Shown: positions 46,433-56,956, counted from the stretch's first letter. The stretch is 64,000 nucleotides of DNA from Pseudomonas sp. HMWF032 (GCF_003060885.1 NZ_QAIG01000007.1:185074-249073), one strand, 5' to 3'. The notes: a model not told the origin generated them from the sequence alone. Made by a program: numbers and translations.

Positions 46433-46536
46433 GCACTCTCCTTAGCCACTCGTACTCAGCAAACCTTTGTAGACGCAGGCGTAAATGCCGTTAGCGGGTA
46501 GAATAGCCGCCATCGATGGCTACAGGCGACTCGAAC

Positions 46537-47892
<1,356 letters not shown>

Positions 47893-47912
47893 CTGTAAAT
47901 ACGCGCTCAACG

Positions 47913-47961
47913 AACCCGAGCCTCAACACAGCGTAAGCACAGTGATGTTGAGGCTCGGGTT
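47913..47961. terminator. Long hairpin between convergent genes
   Basis: A perfect 16-base-pair stem, AACCCGAGCCTCAACA at 47913-47928 with TGTTGAGGCTCGGGTT at 47946-47961, encloses a 17-base loop. It lies between the DUF2069-like gene and hda, and its last bases overlap the hda stop. There is no clear T tract. Confidence 0.65.
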
Positions 47962-48664
47962 ACCAGCCCAGAGTTTCTTTCAGGAAGGGAATGGTCAGTT
48001 TGCGTTGGGCCTGCAACGAGGCCTGATCCAGGCGCTCAAGCAATTCGAACAGCGCACTCATGCTGCGCTCACCGCGAGTCAAGATAAAGCGCCCAACCTC
48101 ATCACTGAGGTGCAGGCCACGCCGCGATGCGCGCAGCTGCAATGCACGCAGCTTGTCCTCGTCAGAAAGCGACTGCAGCTGAAACACCAGCGCAAGGGTC
48201 AGACGCGATTGCAGATCCGCCAACTTGATTGGCAGCTCGCGCGGCGAAGTACCCGCCGCCAACAGCAGACGTCGACCGCTGTCACGCAGGCGATTGAACA
48301 GGTGGAAGAGCGCTTCTTCCCACTCACTGTTGCCAGCCACGGCATCCAGATCATCCAGACAGACCAGCTCGCACTGCTCAAGGTTATCCAGCAGCGCCGG
48401 GCCATACTCGACCACCTCGGCCAACGGCAGATACACCGCCGGCTCGCCACGCTGCTCAAAACGCAGACACGCCGCCTGCAGCAAATGACTGCGGCCAACG
48501 CCCTCACCGCCCCACAGGTAGATCAGGCTCTCGGTCCAGCCGGCATCCGCTTCACACAAACGCTCGACATAACCCAACGCCGCAGCGTTGGCTCCGGGGT
48601 AGTAGTTGGCAAAAGTGGCGTCATCACGCAGACGCACACCTAAAGGCAGTTGTATGGGTGTCAT
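47960..48664 (-). CDS. hda: DnaA regulatory inactivator Hda
   Basis: Hda works with the beta clamp to hydrolyse ATP on DnaA and stop re-initiation. The 234-residue protein starts with the clamp-binding MTPIQLPLGVRLRDDATFAN and has a Walker-A-like WGGEGVGRSHLLQA, Walker B VCLDDLDAVAGN, and the DnaA-like lid (LSDEVGRFILTRGERSMSAL). It is a single gene convergent with the wrbA operon. Confidence 0.96.
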   Translation of the reverse strand: MTPIQLPLGVRLRDDATFANYYPGANAAALGYVERLCEADAGWTESLIYLWGGEGVGRSHLLQAACLRFEQRGEPAVYLPLAEVVEYGPALLDNLEQCELVCLDDLDAVAGNSEWEEALFHLFNRLRDSGRRLLLAAGTSPRELPIKLADLQSRLTLALVFQLQSLSDEDKLRALQLRASRRGLHLSDEVGRFILTRGERSMSALFELLERLDQASLQAQRKLTIPFLKETLGW

Positions 48665-48827
48665 GCTGGGTTGGGCGGCTCGTCGGAACCACTGGCTGGC
48701 TCACCGTAAAGATCGGAAAGTTTATAGCCTTCTTCGCGCTAAGTCATTGATGGATAAAGCTAGTCTTTACTGACGTTCCCAGCCCCCTGCCCGTCCGGCT
48801 CTGGGCTATATCGACCAACGCTGGTAA

Positions 48828-49019
48828 GTGATTTCGGCACATAACTGTGAAACAGCATGGAAAACCCGTTTCAGAACCCTCCCGCCCAATGGAAAGCTGG
48901 TCGGGGATCTCGCAGGTGCTTACTCACGCCGCATCAACATTCAGCACCGTCTGGTCTACATGGCGCTGCAAGATGAACAGGTGGTGAAGGTTCCGCGGCT
49001 CTGGTCGCACTTCGAATAA
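48828..49019 (+). pseudogene. Remnant of a YoeB-like toxin gene
   Basis: The last 42 residues (GKLVGDLAGAYSRRINIQHR through VYMALQDEQVVKVPRLWSHFE) match the C-terminal half of Txe/YoeB-type mRNA-cleaving toxins, including the RRI..HRLVY core and the final W-H-x-E. The preceding residues do not resemble the N-terminal half, no start with a good site is present, and no YefM-like antitoxin gene is found upstream. It is probably a decayed type II toxin fragment lying next to tRNA-Ser. Confidence 0.65.
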
Positions 49020-49065
49020 ACCAGCCTTTTCGACACTTCATCGACACCACCGAACGCCAGAAATC

Positions 49066-49101
49066 AAAAAGCCCCGACAACTCATGAGTTATCAGGGCTT
49101 T
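49066..49101 (-). terminator. Rho-independent terminator of tRNA-Ser
   Basis: On the minus strand AAAGCCC and GGGCTTT (complements of 49095-49101 and 49068-49074) close a long hairpin with inner palindrome ACTCATGAGT, followed by a T tract. It lies 14 bp downstream of the tRNA. Confidence 0.8.
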
Positions 49102-49114
49102 AACTGTATCAATC

Positions 49115-49204
49115 TGGCGGTGAAGGTGGGATTCGAACCCACGATACGATTTCTCGTATACACACTTTCCAGGCGTGCTCCTTCAACCGCTCGGACACTT
49201 CACC
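49115..49204 (-). tRNA. tRNA-Ser (anticodon GGA)
   Basis: The minus strand begins GGTGAAGTGTCCGAGCGGTT, has the anticodon loop CTGGAAA with anticodon GGA, a long class II variable arm (stem ATACGA/TCGTAT), the T-loop GGTTCGAATCC and ends TTCACCGCCA with encoded CCA. Length is 90 nt, typical of tRNA-Ser. Confidence 0.96.
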
Positions 49205-49296
49205 GGGTCTCAACAATCATTGCTGTCTGTCGAGGCGCGCTAATCTAGCCGAACAGCCCGCCAAAGGCAAAATATTTTTTCAAAAGATTCATGTGC

Positions 49297-49524
49297 TTAT
49301 ACCAGATGCTGGTCCTCGGGCGAGGTCGTGGCAGGAGCCGTGTCAAGGCGCTGCTGGCCGAACAGGATAAAGCCTAGGGAAATGAACAGACTAAAGACGA
49401 ACAGCCCTAGCACGCCATCCGGACTTTGGCTGTGTGGGTTACTGGCCAGCCAGAGCAACCCGAGCAATAACAGTAAAGCCAATGCAGCGCGCCAGAATGT
49501 GCTCAGGTGGATTAAGCCACGCAT
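49297..49524 (-). CDS. Small two-helix membrane protein
   Basis: The 75-residue product (from the ATG at 49524, which has GGAGG six bases upstream) has two transmembrane helices, ALALLLLLGLLWLAS and GLFVFSLFISLGFILFG, separated by a polar loop, and a Thr/Pro-rich acidic tail. The frame extends to 49623 with three earlier ATGs, but none has as good a ribosome binding site. No family is recognised. It is divergent from the crotonase gene. Confidence 0.6.
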   Translation of the reverse strand: MRGLIHLSTFWRAALALLLLLGLLWLASNPHSQSPDGVLGLFVFSLFISLGFILFGQQRLDTAPATTSPEDQHLV

Positions 49525-49706
49525 ACCGCCCCTCCAAATGAAGCGGTGACGGTAATCGCGCACCAATCGCTCTGACCAATTGCCGATATTGATCGCCCTC
49601 ATAGCCGAATCGCCCAACATCACTGACCAGTCAGTCAGCCATCGTGCTTTACCTGATCGATGCGGATGAGTAACGTCTGCTGCACTTCAGCACAAGGAAT
49701 TCGACC

Positions 49707-50396
49707 ATGAGCGACCTGATCAGCTATCAACTCGACGATGGCATTGCCACCCTGACTCTGAACAATGGCAAAGTAAATGCCATCTCCCCGGATGTGATCA
49801 CGTCCTTCAATGCCGCCCTGGATCGTGCCGAACAGGACAGAGCGATCGTGATCATCACCGGCCAGCCAGGCATCCTGTCCGGCGGTTATGACCTCAAGGT
49901 AATGACCTCCGGCCCGCAGAACGCCATCAACCTGGTTGCCGCTGGCTCGACCCTGGCGCGCCGCATGCTCGCCCACCCCTTCCCGATCATCGTAGCCTGC
50001 ACAGGCCATGCGGTCGCCAAGGGTGCCTTTATTCTGCTTTCGTCCGACTACCGCATTGGCGTTGATGGCCCATTCACCATTGGCCTGAATGAAGTACAGA
50101 TCGGCATGACCATGCATCATGCAGGTATTGAGCTGGCGCGTGATCGCCTACGCAAATCGGCCTTCCACCGCTCAGTGATCAACGGCGAGATGTTCGACCC
50201 GCAAAGCGCCGTGGATGCAGGCTTCCTCGACAAGGTGGTACCGGCCGAACAGCTACACGCCACAGCCCTGGCGGTTGCCCAGCAGATGAAGAAGATCAAC
50301 ATGACCGCGCACAAAAACACCAAGCTGAAAGTGCGTAAGGCGTTGCTCGAAGCCCTCGATCAGGCAGTCGAACTGGACAAGCAACACTCGCTGTAA
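49707..50396 (+). CDS. Crotonase family protein with one catalytic Glu missing
   Basis: The 229-residue protein has the crotonase core: oxyanion-hole loop ILSGGYDLKVM and the helix AVAKGAFILLSSDYRIG. The second catalytic Glu is present in IGLNEVQIGMTM, but the position of the first (normally within GGGCE) is Phe or Ile, so ordinary hydratase chemistry is unlikely. Isomerases and thioesterase-like members of the superfamily use only one acidic residue. As I recall, related short proteins are annotated enoyl-CoA hydratase/isomerase in P. aeruginosa. It stands alone, followed by a terminator. Confidence 0.85.
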   Translation: MSDLISYQLDDGIATLTLNNGKVNAISPDVITSFNAALDRAEQDRAIVIITGQPGILSGGYDLKVMTSGPQNAINLVAAGSTLARRMLAHPFPIIVACTGHAVAKGAFILLSSDYRIGVDGPFTIGLNEVQIGMTMHHAGIELARDRLRKSAFHRSVINGEMFDPQSAVDAGFLDKVVPAEQLHATALAVAQQMKKINMTAHKNTKLKVRKALLEALDQAVELDKQHSL

Positions 50397-50413
50397 AACA
50401 CGAACAACACTGA

Positions 50414-50440
50414 AAAAGCCCGGCCTTACGCCGGGCTTTT
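50414..50440 (+). terminator. Rho-independent terminator after the crotonase gene
   Basis: AAAAGCCCGGC at 50414-50424 pairs perfectly with GCCGGGCTTTT at 50430-50440, 18 bp after the stop, with a T tract. Confidence 0.9.
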
Positions 50441-50551
50441 GCATTTAATAGCCAATCAGCGGGCAATATTTCCAGCCTGTATTACTTTTAGAGGGTAGGC
50501 CACGGAATAAGGCGCCCACCGATCTATTCGATATTGCCGCGGGAGCGTGCC

Positions 50552-52435
50552 ATGAAGATTGTCCACAAGGTTGGCTTGGCGGCAGCCATTGTCCTATTTC
50601 TAACCACTAGTCTGTTGTCATTAGCGCAAGTCAGCCAAGTCCGTAGCACCCTGCACAGTCAGGTAGCCGCAAGCATCGCTGAATCCAGCAACGCACTGGC
50701 GCGACAAATAGAGAACTGGCTCAACGCCAAACTCAAGCTGATGGATTTGATGGCGCAAAGCCTCGACAGCAATTACAGCTCCGAAGAAACCCAGCGCATC
50801 GTCAACACACCCATGCTGAAAAATGAGTTCATCCTGGTCTTTGGCGCATTGCAAAGCGATGGAAAACCCATCAAGAACAGTGACGATTGGAAACCCGCCC
50901 CGGAATGGGACGGTCGTCAGCGTCCCTGGTACGCAACCGGTAAAGACGCTTCACAAGCAGTGTTGACTGAGCCCTATGTAGACTCCACCACTGGAGAAAT
51001 CCTGATTTCAGCGGTTACCCGCATAACCAATGGCGGCGAGTTTCTAGGCGTAATGGGGGGGGACATTCGCCTGAAAACTGTTGCCGATGCGGTCAACACG
51101 CTGGATTTCAACGGCGCGGGCTACGCTTTTCTGCTGACCCGCAACGGCAACATCATTTCTCACCCCAACACCGACCTCAACGGCAAGAGCTATAGCGAGC
51201 TGTTCGCCGGTCAGAGCCCTATACTAAACAAGGACTTGCAAAATATCAGCGGTGGCGACAAAGACCTGCTGGTGTCCTTTACCCCATTGCCCAACCTCAA
51301 GGGTATGGACTGGTATATCGGTGTGGTGCTGGATAAGAGCATTGTGATGGCCGAAGCCAACGCCCTGAGCTGGCGGGCGGTGATCGGCACCGTACTGGGG
51401 GTGATCATCAGCCTGATCGTGCTTGGCGTGTTGATGAACAGCCTGCTCAAACCCCTCGACCACCTGCATAACTCTCTGCATGAGGTGAACAGCGGTGAAG
51501 GCGACCTGACCCGTCGTCTACCGGCCACCGGCAACGATGAAATCGCCCTGGTATCCAAGGAATTCAACAGCTTCCTGCAAAGCCTGCAGAACCTGATCAG
51601 CGAGGTGATGGGCAGCTCCAGGCAAGTACGGGAAAGCACCACCCTGACCTCCAGCGAAGCCAACCAGGCCGCCAACCGTCTGCAGCAGCAACTGCAGGAG
51701 CTTGATCAACTGGCTACCGCCATGCAGGAGATGGCCTCGACTGCGGAAGAAGTGGCGCGCAACGCCCAGGCTGCAGCGCAGGCCGCCTTGGCTGCCAACG
51801 AAGAGACCGAAAACGGCGTGCGGGTGGTCTCGCGCTCCACAGAAGCAATCAAGCACCTGGCTGAGGAAATGGACGAGACCAGCCATGCAATCAACGAGCT
51901 GGCCAAGCTCAGCCACAACATCGAGTCGATTCTCTCTGTGATCACCAGCATTGCCGACCAGACCAACCTACTCGCCCTCAACGCCGCCATCGAGGCCGCC
52001 CGTGCCGGGGAGTCTGGCCGCGGCTTTGCCGTGGTCGCCGATGAAGTGCGCTCACTGGCCTCGCGCACCCAGCAATCGACTCAGGAAATCCGTCAGATGA
52101 TCGACCAGCTGCAATCCGGGGTGAAACAGGCCGAGTCACGCATGCAGCAAAGCCGTGATACTGCCAGCAAAACAGCCGAGGATGCCGGAGCGGCCAACGA
52201 TATGTTAGGGCGCATCCGCGATGCGATCACCCGGATCAACGACATGAACCTGCAGATTGCCACAGCCGCCGAGCAGCAGAGCGCCACCACCGAGGAGATA
52301 AACCGCAACACCACCAACATTCGCGACATCAGCCATGAGGTCGCCGCAGGGTCCGAAGAACAGGTGCGCCAATGCGCCGTGATGGTTGATCAGGTGGGCC
52401 AGCAGGATCACTTGCTTGGTCGCTTCAAGGTCTGA
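50552..52435 (+). CDS. Methyl-accepting chemotaxis protein (dCache sensor)
   Basis: This 627-residue receptor has a first transmembrane helix (residues 8-28), a periplasmic dCache_1-like domain (about 35-270, with [20 protein letters not shown] and [17 protein letters not shown]), a second helix (about 275-297), HAMP and a signalling domain. The hairpin tip is [29 protein letters not shown] resembles the ligand-pocket pattern of amino-acid and amine sensing dCache domains, but the exact R/Y/D signature was not verified. The ATG at 50552 has GGGAG six bases upstream. There is no C-terminal CheR-binding pentapeptide. Confidence 0.95.
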   Translation: MKIVHKVGLAAAIVLFLTTSLLSLAQVSQVRSTLHSQVAASIAESSNALARQIENWLNAKLKLMDLMAQSLDSNYSSEETQRIVNTPMLKNEFILVFGALQSDGKPIKNSDDWKPAPEWDGRQRPWYATGKDASQAVLTEPYVDSTTGEILISAVTRITNGGEFLGVMGGDIRLKTVADAVNTLDFNGAGYAFLLTRNGNIISHPNTDLNGKSYSELFAGQSPILNKDLQNISGGDKDLLVSFTPLPNLKGMDWYIGVVLDKSIVMAEANALSWRAVIGTVLGVIISLIVLGVLMNSLLKPLDHLHNSLHEVNSGEGDLTRRLPATGNDEIALVSKEFNSFLQSLQNLISEVMGSSRQVRESTTLTSSEANQAANRLQQQLQELDQLATAMQEMASTAEEVARNAQAAAQAALAANEETENGVRVVSRSTEAIKHLAEEMDETSHAINELAKLSHNIESILSVITSIADQTNLLALNAAIEAARAGESGRGFAVVADEVRSLASRTQQSTQEIRQMIDQLQSGVKQAESRMQQSRDTASKTAEDAGAANDMLGRIRDAITRINDMNLQIATAAEQQSATTEEINRNTTNIRDISHEVAAGSEEQVRQCAVMVDQVGQQDHLLGRFKV

Positions 52436-52499
52436 CCGGCTTTACATCGGGCCGCGCACCACTGCGCAGCCCGCGCCAACCGATAAGGAGACTGGGCAT

Positions 52500-53215
52500 G
52501 CGCATACGCCTAAGGTGGCGACAGTGTGACGCCAGTTACCCGCCCTGCCGCTACGCCGAAACGGTGAAGCCAAAGCCGTATACAGCGACATCCTGCGTGC
52601 AGGCTTTGCGCAGATGCCGGATTATCGCGTCAGCATTCACCCGGTTGGCCTGTGCACCGGAAAAAAGGCACAGCGTTGGCCTTGCTCCCGCCTATTACCG
52701 CTCCGTGAACACCCATATGGATCGAGTACTCACGGCCGCTCCTGAAACCAGGCGTGGTAGCCTCCAGGCGCAGTGAACTGGCCCTTCAGCGATCCTTCGA
52801 AGATTTCCCGGCGGTCTATGCGGTGCTGCGTATTGACCTCAACAGAGGCTTCAACATCATCACCGCCCCGGTTACAAACGCATGCTTGCAACAGAGCTAC
52901 GCCAACGATAACCGTACCAACCTGCAGCAACTCAAACGTCAGCGCATGGACGTATACATCCATGATCGCCTATCGATCCTCTGGGAGCCGCAACAGATGC
53001 GAGAGCAAGGCCTGCTGGCCAACGCTGGGCGGGTCATCTCGGTTATACCCGAATCAATTAACAAGCCCTACAAGCAGGACTTTATGCTGCGCCTGGGTCC
53101 GGCCCTACGAAGTCTTGAAGCAGATGGCAGCATTGATCGCCTTGCTGCTCGCTACAGCACCATCAACATGTTGCCGGCCAGAGGCCTGGGCTACACCAGC
53201 GGTAACAACCTCTGA
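52500..53215 (+). pseudogene. Decayed periplasmic substrate-binding protein gene
   Basis: Frame switching recovers a SBP_bac_3-like protein: CDASYPPCRYAE, then after a one-base loss GEAKAVYSDILRAGFAQMPD and YRVSIHPVGL, then GTALALLPP and AYYRSVNTHM in other frames, and finally a long open segment (52754-53215) with SYANDNRTNLQQLKRQRMDV, YIHDRLSILWEPQQM and LRLGPALRSLEADGSIDRLA. At least three frame changes disrupt it and the signal peptide is missing or not recognisable. It lies just after the chemoreceptor gene, so it may have supplied a ligand-binding partner once. A second, independent remnant lies at 9315-10033. Confidence 0.75.
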
Positions 53216-53285
53216 TCAGCATCAATTGCTGAAAGCAGTGCACGCCCGTACACTGCGCGCCTTTTTCTTACGACGGGCGTACCAA

Positions 53286-54011
53286 ATGCTATTTATTCTG
53301 CGCATGCTGGCGATGGGCGTGCACTTTATCCTCGCCGGTACCCTGGGCCTGCTGCTCGGCATTTGCCGCCCATTCAATCCGGACAACAGCCGCCTGTGCG
53401 CGCGCCTCTACAGCATACCGGCACAATGGCTGCTGCGTTGGAAACTCAAGACCGACGCACAACCACTGCTCAACCACCAACGCTCATGTGTGATTGTGGC
53501 CAACCACCAATCCAACTATGACCTCTATGTACTCGGCCGGGTGGTTCCCGAGCGCACTGTCAGCATCGGCAAGAAAAGCCTGAAATGGGTGCCCTTCTTC
53601 GGTCAGCTCTACTGGCTGGCCGGCAACGTGCTGCTCGACCGCGGTAACGCGATTCGCGCCAAGCAGGCCATGCTCACCACCACCGACACCCTGAAGCACA
53701 AAGACACCTCGATCTGGGTGTTCCCTGAAGGTACGCGCAACCTGGGCAAAGGCCTGTTGCCATTCAAGAAAGGCGCCTTCCAGATGGCCATTGCTGCCGG
53801 CGTGCCGATCATCCCGGTGTGTGTCAGCACCTACATCAACCATATCCAGCTCAATCGCTGGAACAGCGGCGAAATCATGATCCGCTCGCTGCCGGCCATC
53901 CCCACCGCCGGCCTGAGCCAGGATGATCTGCCACAGTTGGTCGAAACCTGCCGCACGCAGATGCAGCAGTGCATCGAGGCGATGGACCAGCAGTTGACAC
54001 AGCGCGCCTGA
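53286..54011 (+). CDS. 1-acylglycerol-3-phosphate O-acyltransferase (PlsC family)
   Basis: This 241-residue enzyme transfers an acyl chain to lysophosphatidic acid in phospholipid synthesis. It has an N-terminal membrane helix (LAMGVHFILAGTLGLLLGI), the catalytic NHQSNYDLYVLG (NHx4D), the substrate-binding FPEGTRNLGKG and GVPIIPVCVST. The start at 53286 places the hydrophobic helix at the N terminus; the frame is open to 52773 only because it crosses the pseudogene. Pseudomonas has several PlsC-like enzymes, so the exact role is open. Confidence 0.92.
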   Translation: MLFILRMLAMGVHFILAGTLGLLLGICRPFNPDNSRLCARLYSIPAQWLLRWKLKTDAQPLLNHQRSCVIVANHQSNYDLYVLGRVVPERTVSIGKKSLKWVPFFGQLYWLAGNVLLDRGNAIRAKQAMLTTTDTLKHKDTSIWVFPEGTRNLGKGLLPFKKGAFQMAIAAGVPIIPVCVSTYINHIQLNRWNSGEIMIRSLPAIPTAGLSQDDLPQLVETCRTQMQQCIEAMDQQLTQRA

Positions 54012-54030
54012 TTATTGCCCGGTGCAAACA

Positions 54031-54055
54031 AGCCCAGCCCCGCGCTGGGCTTTTT
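54031..54055 (+). terminator. Rho-independent terminator after the plsC-like gene
   Basis: AGCCCAGC at 54031-54038 pairs with GCTGGGCT at 54044-54051 around CCCGC and is followed by TTTT, 20 bp after the stop. Confidence 0.88.
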
Positions 54056-54125
54056 ATTAGCATGCACACCGACCACGGCGAAGCCGCTAAGCTGCGTGCT
54101 GAAACCAGCCAATAAGGGACGCATC

Positions 54126-55097
54126 ATGGGTCGAGTTGTTGCCGCAGCTGTTTACAGCAAGGGGCTGAAAGTCAGCAATATCAGCCTTGATGAGGGTAGG
54201 CAGTGGGCGAAAAAGCCGGGCCACTTTGTCTGGATCGGCCTGCACGATCCCGGCAGCGATGAGCTAAGCAACCTGCAACGGCAGTTCGACCTGCATGAGC
54301 TGGCCCTGGAAGACGCCTTACAGCGGCACACCCGGCCCAAACTGGAGACTTTTGGCGATGCACTGTTTCTGGTGCTCTACTCGCCCGTTCGCGCCAACGG
54401 CGAGCTGACCTTTGTCGAAACCCAGTTGTTTGCTGGCAGCGGCTACATCATCAGCGCCCGCTACGGTGACTCGGCGCCCTATTCGCAGGTTCGCCAGCGC
54501 TGCGAGGCACGCCCACTGCTGCTTGAGCACGGAGAAGATTTCGTGCTCTACGCCCTGCTCAGTTTCGTCATCGAGAACTACCGGCCGCTGATGGACAACT
54601 ACCACAGCGAACTTGAGGAGGTGGAACAGCATGTGCTGAAACACCCACTCAGTCAGGCCGACGTCGAACGCATCCAGGGGCTGCGCCGCGATCTTCTGCG
54701 CCTGCGCCGCTATATCGGGCCGCTGGCGGAAATCTGCCAGGAGCTACAGCGCCTGGAGTTCCCATTTATCGACAAAAACATGCGCCCCTACTTCCGCGAC
54801 GTGGCGATTCACGTCAACCGCCTGCTGGAAGACCTCACCGCCCTGCGCGAAATGGCCGACCACGCCATCGAGATCGGCCTGCTGCTGGAGTCGTCCCGGC
54901 AAAGCGTCACTCAGCGCAAGTTCGCCGCTTGGGCGGCAATACTCGCCTTCCCCACGGCAGTGGCCGGAATCTACGGGATGAACTTCCAAAACATGCCCGA
55001 ACTGACCTGGCAATACGGCTATTTCGCCGTGCTCGGCGTCATCACCACCGGCTGCCTCAGCCTGTATGCCAGCTTCAAGCATTACGGCTGGCTATAA
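54126..55097 (+). CDS. CorA family divalent-metal transporter
   Basis: This 323-residue protein has the CorA layout: a cytoplasmic alpha/beta domain, a long stalk helix (about residues 190-250) and two C-terminal transmembrane helices. The pore signature YGMNFQNMPE follows the first helix (AAILAFPTAVAGI), and the second is YFAVLGVITTGCLSLYA. CorA proteins carry Mg, Co or Ni; some relatives move Zn out. The start at 54126 has AAGGGACG upstream. It stands alone between two terminators. Confidence 0.93.
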   Translation: MGRVVAAAVYSKGLKVSNISLDEGRQWAKKPGHFVWIGLHDPGSDELSNLQRQFDLHELALEDALQRHTRPKLETFGDALFLVLYSPVRANGELTFVETQLFAGSGYIISARYGDSAPYSQVRQRCEARPLLLEHGEDFVLYALLSFVIENYRPLMDNYHSELEEVEQHVLKHPLSQADVERIQGLRRDLLRLRRYIGPLAEICQELQRLEFPFIDKNMRPYFRDVAIHVNRLLEDLTALREMADHAIEIGLLLESSRQSVTQRKFAAWAAILAFPTAVAGIYGMNFQNMPELTWQYGYFAVLGVITTGCLSLYASFKHYGWL

Positions 55098-55166
55098 AAA
55101 ATCGCCTGGAACTATTTTAACGGCGCAGAACGGCAGTCCAGGGGGCGGCCATGGATAGCACGCCAT

Positions 55167-55196
55167 AAAAAAGCCCGGTCATTGACCGGGCTTTTT
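55167..55196. terminator. Terminator between convergent genes
   Basis: The inverted repeat AAAAAGCCCGGTCA/TGACCGGGCTTTTT, centred near 55181, has T tracts on both strands. It lies 70 bp after the CorA-type gene and just before the end of the minus-strand amidotransferase gene. Confidence 0.88.
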
Positions 55197-55208
55197 ATCT
55201 GCCAACAT

Positions 55209-55937
55209 TTATTCGACTAGACCTGCACGACCGTGAGCGACAAAACGCATCATCCACTCGGCGACCGTATGGCCCTGGTGGTCATGCTGCAGGCTGTCAA
55301 CGCCGCGGGTATACGCCGGCTCGCCAATATGCTGCTGACGCAGGTCAAGCAACGCGCGCGAGTAGTCATGCACAAACTCGGGGTGCCCCTGGAAGCACAA
55401 TACCTGATCACCAATGCAGTAAGACGCAATCGGGCAGAACTCGCTGCTGGCCAGCAAGGTAGCGTTCTCCGGCAATTGGGTGACCTGGTCCTGGTGGCTG
55501 ATCAGCAGCGTAAGGTCTTCCAGATCTGGGCTCATCCAGGCCGGTCTGTTCTCCATACGGTACTGATGGATACCCACACCCCAGCCTTGCACGGCACGCT
55601 CGGCTTTGCCGCCCAGCAACAGCGCCAATAGCTGATGACCGAAACACACCCCCAATAGCTTGTCGCCACGGGCATAACGCTCCAGCAGGTAGGTTTTCAA
55701 CGTCTGGATCCAGGCGTCGCTACCAAAGGAATCTGCCTTGCTGCCCGTCACCAGATACGCATCGTAGCGCTCGCTGTCCGGCGGGTAGTGCCCCTCCATC
55801 ACGTTGTACACCTTGAACTCGGCAGCAATCGGCTGACGGGCGAACAATTGCTCGAACATACGACCATAACTGTCGTATTGATCGACCAACTCAGGGCGAA
55901 GAACATCGGTTTCCAGGATGCAGATCTGCAGCGGCAT
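55209..55937 (-). CDS. Class I glutamine amidotransferase
   Basis: This 242-residue protein has the triad-type GATase-1 fold. The nucleophilic Cys is in LLGVCFGHQLLALLLGG, and the His and Glu are in CFQGHPEFVHDY. The N-terminal ICILETDVLRPELVDQYDSY matches stand-alone amidotransferases related to the GMP-synthase domain. It may hydrolyse gamma-glutamyl compounds or supply ammonia, but no partner synthase is adjacent. It is divergent from the mini-ORFs at 56193. Confidence 0.9.
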   Translation of the reverse strand: MPLQICILETDVLRPELVDQYDSYGRMFEQLFARQPIAAEFKVYNVMEGHYPPDSERYDAYLVTGSKADSFGSDAWIQTLKTYLLERYARGDKLLGVCFGHQLLALLLGGKAERAVQGWGVGIHQYRMENRPAWMSPDLEDLTLLISHQDQVTQLPENATLLASSEFCPIASYCIGDQVLCFQGHPEFVHDYSRALLDLRQQHIGEPAYTRGVDSLQHDHQGHTVAEWMMRFVAHGRAGLVE

Positions 55938-56192
55938 ATGGGCGGTTACCTAGGGCGCAGGAGGGTTGTTTTTCCAGCGCGCAAGCGTGCCTGCTGCCAG
56001 CCTGCATGGCAATAGTTCTGGGACTAACCCGACCAATTACCCGCAGCTTCTGCGGCCGCTGTAACAACCCGGTGTACGGACCATCAGCGCCCTCGATAGT
56101 CACCATAAGCACCATTCACTTCTGTCGATAACGGCACAGGCCGATGATCTGGCCATCGGGCACTGCGCCCCCCCACAGAAGAGGACACCCCC

Positions 56193-56315
56193 ATGACCAG
56201 TTTCTCCGCCATCGCCAGCCTGCTGGCCGCCTCAGCCTTCAACAGCACCCAAAGCGCCAGCAGCATTCGTCAGGCGCAACAGGCATTGAACGCACAAAAA
56301 CGCGCCGCCCAATAA
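56193..56315 (+). CDS. Tiny ORF, 40 residues, function unknown
   Basis: The frame reads MTSFSAIASLLAASAFNSTQ then a helical Gln/Ala-rich end (IRQAQQALNAQKRAAQ). It has GAGGA about nine bases upstream and sits 28 bp before another small ORF in the same direction. The N-terminal half is mildly hydrophobic. It is too short for composition statistics, so coding status is uncertain. Confidence 0.4.
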   Translation: MTSFSAIASLLAASAFNSTQSASSIRQAQQALNAQKRAAQ

Positions 56316-56343
56316 CAGCGCCATTCGCTTCCGGAGAATCGCC

Positions 56344-56541
56344 ATGAGCATCGCCCAAACACTGAGTAACCAGAACGTCTATGGCGTGACCTACGCCATA
56401 GTCGACAGCAGTGGCATCCACTTCGAGTCCGAGCTGGCCATTCAGTTGGGCGACGGTGGCCTGACCACCCTGCGCATGCCTACCCAGCTGAGCGAACGCC
56501 AGGCCATCCAGCAACTGGTTTGCGGCCGTCAGGTGTGCTGA
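56344..56541 (+). CDS. Small protein, 65 residues, function unknown
   Basis: The product reads MSIAQTLSNQNVYGVTYAIV and DSSGIHFESELAIQLGDGGL, then LTTLRMPTQLSERQAIQQLV and a C-terminal CGRQVC. GGAG lies eight bases before the ATG. It has no membrane segment and could form a small beta/alpha fold. It follows the 40-residue ORF by 28 bp and converges with the LprI-like gene. No family is recognised. Confidence 0.55.
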   Translation: MSIAQTLSNQNVYGVTYAIVDSSGIHFESELAIQLGDGGLTTLRMPTQLSERQAIQQLVCGRQVC

Positions 56542-56557
56542 AAATCACTCAGACGCG

Positions 56558-56956
56558 CTATTGCGCTGGCATCGGGCAGCTGAGGTCGCCCTCTTCACAG
56601 ACGGCCAGCTGTTCCAGCTCCTTGACCCGCGCGGCGGTCTTTTGCGTCAGGCAACCATTAAGCACCATCGGATAGGCGGAGCCGCCCTCCACCGACGCTG
56701 ACTCGAACGCGCAAGCCAGATCGCGGAATTTGATCCAGGCCAGTTGCACGTCCTTGAGTTGCTGCTTCTGCCCATCATCCAGACGCTTGCGATAATCGCC
56801 GTAGAGCTGATTCAGGCGTTTGTCCTGTGCAGCGTAGTCCGCCGCCGCGCACTGGTTAAGGGTGAGTTGATCCATGGCATTGGCGCAGTCATCGGCCCAG
56901 GCTGGTGACGCCAACACCCCGACCAGTACACATGCAAAACCTTTCAGACACTGCAC
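56558..56956 (-). CDS. LprI-like (DUF1311) secreted protein
   Basis: This 132-residue protein has a signal peptide (CLKGFACVLVGVLASPAWA) and the DUF1311 core DCANAMDQLTLNQCAAADYA with KRLNQLYGDYRKRLDDGQKQ and QLKDVQLAWIKFRDLACAFE. Conserved Cys residues suggest disulfides. Mycobacterial LprI inhibits lysozyme; most bacterial homologues are uncharacterised. The GTG start has AAGGAG five bases upstream. Confidence 0.85.
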   Translation of the reverse strand: MQCLKGFACVLVGVLASPAWADDCANAMDQLTLNQCAAADYAAQDKRLNQLYGDYRKRLDDGQKQQLKDVQLAWIKFRDLACAFESASVEGGSAYPMVLNGCLTQKTAARVKELEQLAVCEEGDLSCPMPAQ

